Positions 56,474 to 64,000 of a stretch of 64,000 nt of DNA are shown piece by piece (positions within the stretch are counted from its first letter, which is position 1; every line of letters starts with the position of its first letter). The stretch is taken from positions 12,864,146 through 12,928,145 of the forward strand of contig CM038921.1 of assembly GCA_021904315.1 (NCBI GenBank). The letters are read 5' to 3'. The position numbers and the translations under genes are program-made. This DNA is from Sphagnum magellanicum. Taxonomy: Eukaryota; Streptophyta; Sphagnopsida; Sphagnales; Sphagnaceae. Under the pieces are notes generated by a model. That model saw only the letters and a list, made by a program, of their open reading frames with translations. It had not been told where the DNA came from and ran no database searches.

Positions 56474-57764
56474 ATGGAGCTGAGTCCTTTTGTTCATCAT
56501 CATCATCATCATGGCAAGAAGGGAAGAGGAGGAGGAGGAGGAGGAGGAGGAGGAGGAGTCGCCGACTTGTGGGATGTGATCGATCCTTTGGAAATTGCAC
56601 TCACGGTCCTGGAGGAGGACGCTCCCCGTCGTGCGCGGGCTCGTGATAGGCGCGCCATAGCCAATACTAATGTGGACTGGGTGGAAACTCCGGAAGCACA
56701 CATTTTCAAGGTCGATCTGCCAGGTATCTCATTATCATCAGTGCCGATGTTCTGGTTCAGATTTATTGGCGACGTTGCTGCAGTTCGTCGAGCTTTTCGT
56801 GCATGTCGGTGTCCGCGATGAGTCCAAATGGTTGCAGATTAGAGATCTATACTGTACACTGCGACCTGCTTGCCTGTTCTTCTACTGCAGAAAGCTGTCT
56901 TGCCTTTAGGAGATTACAAGGTTCACAATTGCATGAAGATACCAGACTCGCTTAATCTTCTTACATTCTGCATGCCGCCGTAGTACGAGTCACGACGGCT
57001 TTGGCAATATGTGCACACTTTCTTCAAGGCTTTTCGAGACTCTTGTTTAACTAATTTGATAAGCGTCACGTGTTGTATATGAATTTTATGGCAGCTTGAA
57101 CCACAGTACTTTGTTGAAGAAGAAAAAGATGAAGATGAAGATCTCAGAACATGTCTGTTTCATGTGCAAACTCTGGGTGTGCCGAAGCATGCCAGTTTCT
57201 TGCAGCTCTCTATGTGCCAAAGCATGTCTGTTTCAAGCTCTTTTGCACCTGTTTCGTCTCGTTCAATCATTCTTGAGTAGGACTAGTATACGGATCCTCT
57301 GCTTGATCCATTCGTAAAATCCTGCCAAATCCGTTTCTGTCTATCTCAGCATGTCGCGGAACTGCATGCGTCGAGATTGTCTCATGAAAATGTTGCAGTG
57401 TTTTTGCGAGCGTGCATGCCAACGATTTGCTAATGGTACTAACGAACTCTGGGTTCGTGTGGACTGCTTGGCACTTTGGAACTCAGGAGTAGGAAGTAGC
57501 GAGATTGAAGTGACAGTTGAAGACCGAACGCTCAAAATCAGTGGCAATCGCGTCAAAGACGTGGTGAACGAAGGCGATACTTGGCACCTTGCGGAACGCC
57601 CGCGCGGACACTTCGTGCGGCGATTCAAGCTTCCAAAGAATGCGGACGTGGACAGGATCGCAGCAGTGGTTACCGACGGTGTGCTAACAGTCATAGTGCC
57701 GAAAATCGAGCCACGGAGAAGGCAAGAACGTCGACATATTGAGGTTAGAGAGCACGGGGACTAA
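56474..57764 (+). CDS. small heat-shock protein (HSP20/alpha-crystallin), 175 aa, 2 exons
   Basis: An ATP-independent chaperone that binds unfolding proteins; probably cytosolic or nuclear since no organelle signal is seen. Exons 56474-56723 and 57487-57764 (CCAG/GTATCT donor, CTCAG acceptor) join in phase to give DLPGVGSSEIEVTVEDRTLK across the junction. Residues 8-13 are six His and 19-28 ten Gly, encoded by (CAT)n and (GGA)n runs. An N-terminal arm (LWDVIDPLEIAL) follows. The alpha-crystallin domain starts near 65 (VDWVETPEAHIFKVDLPG) and contains RPRGHFVRRFKLP and the consensus GVLTVIVPK. The tail ends with an I-E-V triplet, a plausible I/V-x-I/V oligomer anchor, like class I proteins. 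The intron inside the alpha-crystallin domain is notable because many plant cytosolic class I genes are intronless. Length is normal for the family. Confidence 0.9.
56509..56560 (+). repeat. (CAT)n and (GGA)n coding microsatellites
   Basis: Adjacent trinucleotide runs in exon 1 of the small heat-shock gene encode the His (CAT from about 56495) and Gly (GGA from about 56527) tracts. Confidence 0.8.
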
Positions 57765-58330
57765 GCTGGTGGTGACCTGCAGGAAAGGATCGCCAGCAGC
57801 AAGCACCTTCTAGACTCTTAAGGCGCCTGCTAAGAAGGGAGCCTGGAAGGCAGCAGACGACCCCAGGCCACAGCACACAGCCAGAACCGGCCGCTGCAAC
57901 AATCGTTTTGTGTGGTGAGTATAGCAGTGGTTGCATCTCCATCATCCTACACAATGATCAAGCTGCAGCAGGCAAGTCTACTGGACTTTTGTTTTCAAAT
58001 AGTATTACTGAGCAATTGTGACATATTTTGCAACATAACTCCGGTCCTCCAATGCTTTTGTACAGAACTCTTCTGCAATGAAATGCTTCTTCTATGCAAG
58101 CAATAAAGCATCAGCTTTGAAGGTTTGAAATGATTTGTCAACTTCCTCTTGGAATGGAACTTCTCAGTCTAGCTATGAAATGAATTTATTTTGTCAACAG
58201 TGAGATTTTGCGAAGCCATCAAAAACCTTTTTGACATCAATTTGAAATCCAGATTGATGATCTCTTTCAAGTATCTCCACATTGAGTTTCATTGCACTGT
58301 TTGACCTTTGGGTCTGCCCTGAATGCTCAT
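57765..58330. other. 3' flank of the small heat-shock gene
   Basis: This is likely 3' UTR and spacer. An AATAAA at 58102-58107 is a candidate polyadenylation signal, about 340 bases past the stop. No other gene is recognised. Confidence 0.4.
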
Positions 58331-58336
58331 AGTTTT

Positions 58337-58640
58337 GAATTGTCTATCGATTTGTCATTGTAAACCTCAGTGTCATTCCCACCACCACTTCTAATCTCCA
58401 CTGCCACCTCCTTGAGACCGCCCACTATCATTCCCACCACCACCACCACCACCACCACTGTAACCTCCCCTGGCTCCTCCACCTCCTCCCCATTGGGAAT
58501 TATTATTGAGATGGCCTCCTCTAGTGGCACCACCACTTCCATCTCCAGCAGGTGATGGTGCTGAACCCCCCCTGCTTCCTAGTAGTGTCCTCTCATGCTT
58601 TGTGATAGCTTGACAAGCTAGAACTTGTTTATCACCCACC
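58337..58640 (-). other. glycine-rich open frame, possible exon
   Basis: Minus-strand frame 58639-58391 reads VGDKQVLACQAITKHERTLL, GSRGG and then Gly-rich text (SQWGGGGGARGGYSGGGGGG). Such tails occur in plant RNA-binding and structural glycine-rich proteins, but no RNA-recognition or zinc-knuckle motif is visible next to it. The other minus frame over the same DNA gives poly-Val. It may be the last exon of an unresolved gene or simple (CCACCA)n DNA. Confidence 0.25.
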
Positions 58641-59034
58641 TAGCAACAGTTCGCTATGTTGGCCCACCACAGGAAAGACAGCTGCAAGAAAACAGATACG
58701 AAAACCATGAAATCTAAGCCAGCCAAAAATTCCAGAGGTAGTATGATTTTCTTTCAGCTGCAAATCAGGAACAGAAACAAGAAGCCATTAACACAAGCCC
58801 TAATCTGGTTTGATTACTCCAAAAACAGTATAATTCTCCATGCCAAGAAAATCCAAGCAAGCAAGCAAGCAAGCTCCACACTGAAGTTACACAATCCAAG
58901 CAAAAAATACTCTATGAAGCAACATCATCAAGAATAAGCTGGGCAGGCAAAGTTTTGTTTCCAGTTTCTTCAGCAATAGAGAAAAGGGTGGTGCTGCAGA
59001 GTTGCAATCCAGAGAGATGTATAACAAGGAAGAA

Positions 59035-59424
59035 CTACAAGGCAGCAATAGCAGCCAGCAGCAAAACACAATACAAAGAAACCACAATACAAAGAAATGA
59101 AAAGTTCATTTGTGATAGAAGCTTTGCATGATCCATCATCAACGCTATGATCTTCTTCAGTTGAACCACTGCAACAAACACATGATCCACAGGAGGAGGA
59201 GTCACTGGGTTCTGTAGGAAGAAAATTGCACCCATCTTTCTCTCTATTGTTGCTGTTGTTGCATAAATCCTTGTGAAACCCTTCCCAATTATTCCCATGT
59301 ATGTGGCCTCTTCAAAACCAGGTGAGGCGTGCTCCCTGGCTAGCTTCTTTCCACCCATCTCTTTAGCTTTAGCTTTTTGGAATGGGTATGACAATGTGAC
59401 TTTTGAATTTGACATGAGCAACAT
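59035..59424 (-). other. unrecognised 129-codon open frame
   Basis: The frame reads ... KEMGGKKLAREHASPGFEEA ... GAIFFLQNPVTPPPVDHVFV ... and ends in a hydrophobic stretch (FLCIVVSLYCVLLLAAIAAL) that looks like translated low-complexity DNA. The first 90 codons look protein-like. No family is recognised. It lies in line with the glycine-rich frame downstream on the same strand, so both could be exons of one gene. Confidence 0.25.
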
Positions 59425-59439
59425 GTTGCAAGCAATTTA

Positions 59440-60350
59440 GATCAGCCAGCACAAGGACGTAGGAAAGAGGTAGTTGAGTTTTCTTGAATTAAATTTTGTT
59501 GGTTCTATACAATATTGGCAGTGCCAGGATCATTACAGGTCTCATTTGTGTTTTGGAGCTATAATTGGTTCCTTTCTAGGGACTACTGTGTGCGTGCTTT
59601 TTTCCTCTTGGTATACTTCTACCCAATGCTTCTTGAGTTTTGATGTTTTGTTAGTGAGACTTCACATGTGCAATCTAGAGAGTAAGGACAAGAAGGTTTC
59701 CATGCATCAAACCAGTGATGTAGTGTATCATAGCCCAGACAGTTCCATGCTGAGAGTGTAACTTGGTTCCAAGACTTTGAGGAAATAAAATGGGTAGCAA
59801 AAAATTGTGTCAAAGATGCAGAAAGCCATCAATATCGGAGTCATTTCAGCTTGCGATTTAATCAACTTTGTGCACTGATCAAAATGGGCTTTGATGGCTT
59901 TTGGCAGGACTAGTAGTGTATATATACCACACTCCAAACTCAACTACTTCAACAATCAGAAGAATTTTGGCAGGTATCTGTGGAAGCCAATGAAATTGAG
60001 AATGGTGGAATGCGGGACTCCATTATGTATATGTCTGTCTATCTCATCTCATCTCATCTCAGAACTTCGCATTCATCCCCAATGGCTTTGGTTGCTCCAT
60101 CATGTTTGCTCAAGGATTCAAGAATGCAAGGTCCAGTTAATATTAGTGGTTGTGGTGAGTGTGGAGTGGTTTTTGCTGCTTAAACAGCATTGAGCGTCCA
60201 ACAAAGCTTTGTGCTGGGCTTTCTCTCATCCTAACACTGGCTAATTCCTCGAAGTAGAATGAATACTTATGCATGTCGATCATCCACATGAGCTGCAGAG
60301 TGATCAAAGAGAAGCTGCATTTCCAACAATGCAATTTCTCTTAGCTTCAC
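59440..60350. other. intergenic, CTCAT short repeat
   Basis: No gene is recognised. A (CTCAT)4 run lies at about 60040-60060. Short frames at 59474-59761, 59728-59943 and 59891-60193 show no motif. Confidence 0.4.
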
Positions 60351-60360
60351 CAGCAAACCT

Positions 60361-60381
60361 TAAACCCTAAACCCTAAACCC
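60361..60381 (-). repeat. interstitial telomere repeat (AAACCCT)3
   Basis: Three AAACCCT units, i.e. (TTTAGGG)3 on the minus strand. This is the third near-perfect telomere tract in the window and the only one in this orientation. Confidence 0.9.
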
Positions 60382-60542
60382 AAATTTGGCTATACAACAT
60401 GTGCAATTGAGAATACACCACTACAAAAATGTTGTTTTTTAAAAAACTAAATTTCAATCAAAACAAACATTCAAATCTTGTAAATATTAATTGATGATGA
60501 ATCATAAGTAACATAAATCAGCTAATTATGATTTATATTTAT

Positions 60543-60545
<3 letters not shown>

Positions 60546-60572
<27 letters not shown>
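60546..60572 (+). repeat. (TAA)n microsatellite
   Basis: About nine TAA units. Confidence 0.9.
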
Positions 60573-60575
<3 letters not shown>

Positions 60576-63500
60576 TCTTAAGGATTTATAATCTAAGCTA
60601 AGCCCTTCTAGGCTTGTATGATGGTCTCCCTCCCTTATGTAAGCATGAATAAAATGTTATAATAAAAAATTGCTCACTTTCATGGTGACAAGTCAAGGCA
60701 TTACCCATTCAACCATCACTTCAAGTGATAATAAATAATATTATATAACAAAAAATATAAATATACATTCAACATTCATTTTTAATTTCACAAGTTATAA
60801 AATTATCATAATATAATTTCAAGTGACATATTATATCAAATAGATAATTATAAATACCTACCCACTTAGATTTATGAATCCAAATCTATTTATATTATCA
60901 ATCTACAACCTACTTACTTACATGATTAAGGACCTAAACACCTCTATGACACCTACATGCATAGATGACGTACATTTCTAATACATGTAACATATATAAT
61001 TTGTAATTAGCCACATCATCCATGAAAAGACGAAATTTAGTCACATTATATAACCACATCATGTAAGCTTGACCTAGTCCATGTGTAATGGACATTGTTC
61101 AATTTTTTGAAATTATTAACTTCATCTATGCTCGATAAATTTAACCCATCATTCCCCACCATTTTCCCATTGTTCACCACCTTTCCCTTGAGTCGTTCCC
61201 TAGTGATAGTGCATTGTCCCTCATTATCTCCCACAATTAAGATCATTAGTGTGTCATTCCCTATGGTTGTTGCCTTGATATTCTCTTGTTGTTTTATTGA
61301 GCCAAAGCAAGACATCCACAAACATCCCATGCCTACTTCAACCCAATTTTTCACTCGGGAAGCCCACATCAACACATCCTTCAAGACACCTTTGCAAGGT
61401 AAAGAAGATGAAACCACCATTGGACAGGAATTATTAAGCTAGAACAATCCCAACTGAAAAGATTTTCGGGCATTTGAACACTCTAATTATTTATTCACGA
61501 GTACCAATTTGCAAAAAATCAGCACTCAAAAAATCCTTCTAAATGCTAGTAGAGTTAGTTCTTTACAACACTCATGTACAAGGATCATCATGGTACACTT
61601 AACCCACCACCCTTCTTGGACAAACTACTTCATTTTAAGTGACCACATTGCTACACTTTCTACTTCTCTCTCTCTATTCATGCAAAATTTACAATTAGAA
61701 ATGTGGTAAAGTAGTAGTAGTACTCATGGGATTGCATAATGTTTGTGGAGCATGAGTACATTGGTGATGAGTTATAATCCTCTTATTAGTATATGACTTA
61801 CACTCACCAAATACGGATAGGACACAATAGACCAACGACTACACATAAATGATTAAAGAACACACAATTGGTGTGAGTACATAGCAAAGGCTATGATTGG
61901 TGGTGGGTGGGTGGGTAGATCTTTTGATTGTGTTATGATCTTTGTTTTGGGTTTTTGAGAAAAAATTCAAAGAATTGGTGTGGCTTCAAAGAACAGGAGG
62001 TCATATGAAATTCACTTAGTTTTAAGTGAGTATATTTTACTTCTTTTACATTATACGTAGCAACTTCTTTTCCTTGACATAACATTCAAAAATGTCATCA
62101 ATCCAAAATTGTACATGAAAAATAATAATAATGAGATGTAGTTGTATTTGGGAGTGGGCATGTGAGCAACACTTATTATGGCTGATCCACTTACTATCGA
62201 CTGATTTGCTTATCTGATTGATGCCTTGGTGAGGACATTTGAGAAATTTGCACAATTTGACCAATTGTAAATGTTAGTTAATATCCAAAACTAGGAGTTA
62301 ACTTAGTTCTAAATTACTAAGTATTTTACATTGGTGTGCTACAAGTCACCTCTTTCTGTACATAAGGTGCAAGCTACTTCTGGTTTTAAGGTGTTCTAGA
62401 CCCAATTGAAGGTGTAGCCATTGCCTTAAAGGCATGGCGCAATCAAATGGATTTAGTGATAGACTATAGTCATTTCGAATCCAAGAGTGAAATGTTGTTT
62501 GTATGGGTCAGTGTTTATTTCACACAACAAATAAAACTTGATATATGAAATATTCATTACTGACATGTTTTTGGGGCTTCATATCTAGTTTATAGCCAGA
62601 TTTGGTTAAATCTCTGTAGGGGACGATCGCCTTCTATCTAGGTCTTGGAGCTGCTATATGGTGTTGGCAACCTTCACCAACCTTTTGTTTGTTTTTGGTA
62701 AGTCTTCTTTCCTTCTTCCTTATGTTTGTTGTTTTTGTTTCTTTGATTTACTTGTTTGTTTGTTTGTACTTCATATGTTTATATATGTGTTTTTGTTCTT
62801 GGATTTGTTTTGTGTGTTTATATTTACATTTTTGCATTTTATTTTGTAACACGATGTTTGTTATATGATTGTATGTTTTGTTTATGTGTGTTTTGATATT
62901 AATAAAATTGATTGTGGGTGATGTGTAAGATTTCTAATATCAAATGGTGGTTGAAAGGTGGGACAACTCACTTTTGTGTCACAATGTGAGTTTTTTGCAA
63001 AGTGTCAGGCATTTACATGTGATTAATATGTTATAAAATCAACAATATGTTAAATTTGTGATTAAATTAAAATTTGTAATATGAATAAAAATATTGAAAT
63101 ATATATACACCAAATATTTTAGTAATGGACTTCTGAAGTTAAAAATTGATTTTATGTCTATACTTTTATGTACATCTATTTTTGTGTATGGTTTTTTTTT
63201 GAATATTTTATAAGAGCTCAATGTATGATATATTAAAGAAAAATGAACATAAATACAAATATTTGTTACTAAAACTTTTATCAAAAAAAGTTATGAATTT
63301 TTGAATGGTTTAAAATGGGTTATATTTTCATAAGTCCATATGCTAATCAATTTTGGGTGGATTTCAATTTTTTTCTCTTAATATGGATTCTTTTCAATGC
63401 AATTTCCCATATGACCAATGATGTCATATTAGACTATCATTTTAAAACTATTGTGTGGTCTAGTGGTGTATTTATTGACAATGAACCACCTTACTTGCAA

Positions 63501-64000
63501 CCACCCCCAAATACACAATTATTATTTTCCTTCCATTCATTTTCATATTATAATTGCACGTTGATTTTGCACAATGAAGAAGGGAAAGAAAAATTATAGA
63601 ACTTTGTTTTTTATTTTCAATTTGGATCCAAGCATGATAAAGTGGACCAAAAAGTATGTCCACCCAAGTCCAAATTTTAACTGTGTTAGTTTCTCAACAT
63701 TAACATAAGAATTTTTTTGTAAAAGTCTCATTATCAAAGCCTCCATGCTTCTATTGACTTTTGATGAGTTGAATACAAAATTTGGAAAACTTTAATACAA
63801 TAAACATAAATAACAAGTAGGTATGAAATTAACAAGTTAATATTTTGTTAATTCCTACTTTTATAGTAGACCTTAAATATATTTTGATTCTACTATGAAA
63901 AATTTAAAATTCCACTAGTATATTTAGCATGCCATTGATTTAAAAATAGATTAGACCAAATATTTTTACTTGTTTTACTATACATGTATTAGTAGTACCT
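60573..64000. other. AT-rich intergenic, nothing recognised
   Basis: The longest frames (61046-61420 minus, 124 codons; 61095-61442 plus, 115 codons) overlap each other and have no recognisable motif. A GTTTGTTTGT-type run lies near 62745-62765. The last kilobase is very AT-rich. Confidence 0.5.

Noticed and set aside
61046-61442. Overlapping 115-124 codon frames on both strands
   Set aside because: Each is the shadow of the other. Neither has a recognisable motif or flanking splice signals.
1-64000. CRISPR arrays, operons, phage or bacterial mobile systems, tRNA or rRNA genes
   Set aside because: Spliced plant genes show this is eukaryotic nuclear DNA. No regularly spaced repeat-spacer array was seen and no convincing tRNA or rRNA sequence was found by eye.

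Overview
This is a window of plant nuclear DNA. The evidence is spliced genes with GT-AG introns, chloroplast transit and thylakoid signals, a plant receptor kinase, plant-type telomere motifs (TTTAGGG), and very long AT-rich, repeat-filled intergenic space. The species cannot be named from the sequence. A large-genome land plant is likely, and a seed-free plant or gymnosperm would fit the gene spacing, but that is inference.

Layout. From 1 to about 9.1 kb there is AT-rich repeat DNA with a decayed hAT-type transposase fragment (about 2.85-3.14 kb, minus). From 9.2 to 11.7 kb there are local duplications, one interrupted by a GC-rich 534-bp insertion with an 8-bp target duplication. A LysM receptor-like kinase with a lectin-receptor-type kinase domain lies at 12.0-13.86 kb (plus). 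From 13.9 to 29.5 kb there is gene-poor DNA with degenerate minisatellites, TAGGTA-rich patches and a probable CACTA-type element carrying a DUF8039-like fragment. The gene-rich part is 30.1-48.9 kb: a four-exon F-box gene like Arabidopsis At3g12350 (minus, 557 aa), a 3'-truncated LCAT-like phospholipase fragment (minus), a seven-exon VIRESCENT3-type chloroplast metalloprotease gene (plus, 587 aa), two small MITEs and a five-exon PPD4-type thylakoid lumen PsbP-domain gene (minus, 323 aa). From 49 to 55 kb there are a LINE fragment, a 1.1-kb eroded telomere-like tract and a PIF/Harbinger transposase fragment. A two-exon small heat-shock protein gene with natural poly-His and poly-Gly tracts lies at 56.47-57.76 kb (plus). 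The rest is intergenic, with a glycine-rich open frame and a telomere-repeat tract.

The exon models of the four spliced genes were built by hand. They keep reading frame across every junction and reach a stop codon at the position expected from the family. There is no operon-type organisation. The VIR3-type protease and the PPD4-type protein both act in the chloroplast thylakoid system, but they are separate transcription units on opposite strands.

The most interesting object is the receptor at 12 kb: a LysM ectodomain joined to an apparently active kinase of the L-type lectin receptor class in one uninterrupted reading frame, with no ATG at the expected start of its signal peptide and a recent-looking duplication and insertion just upstream.
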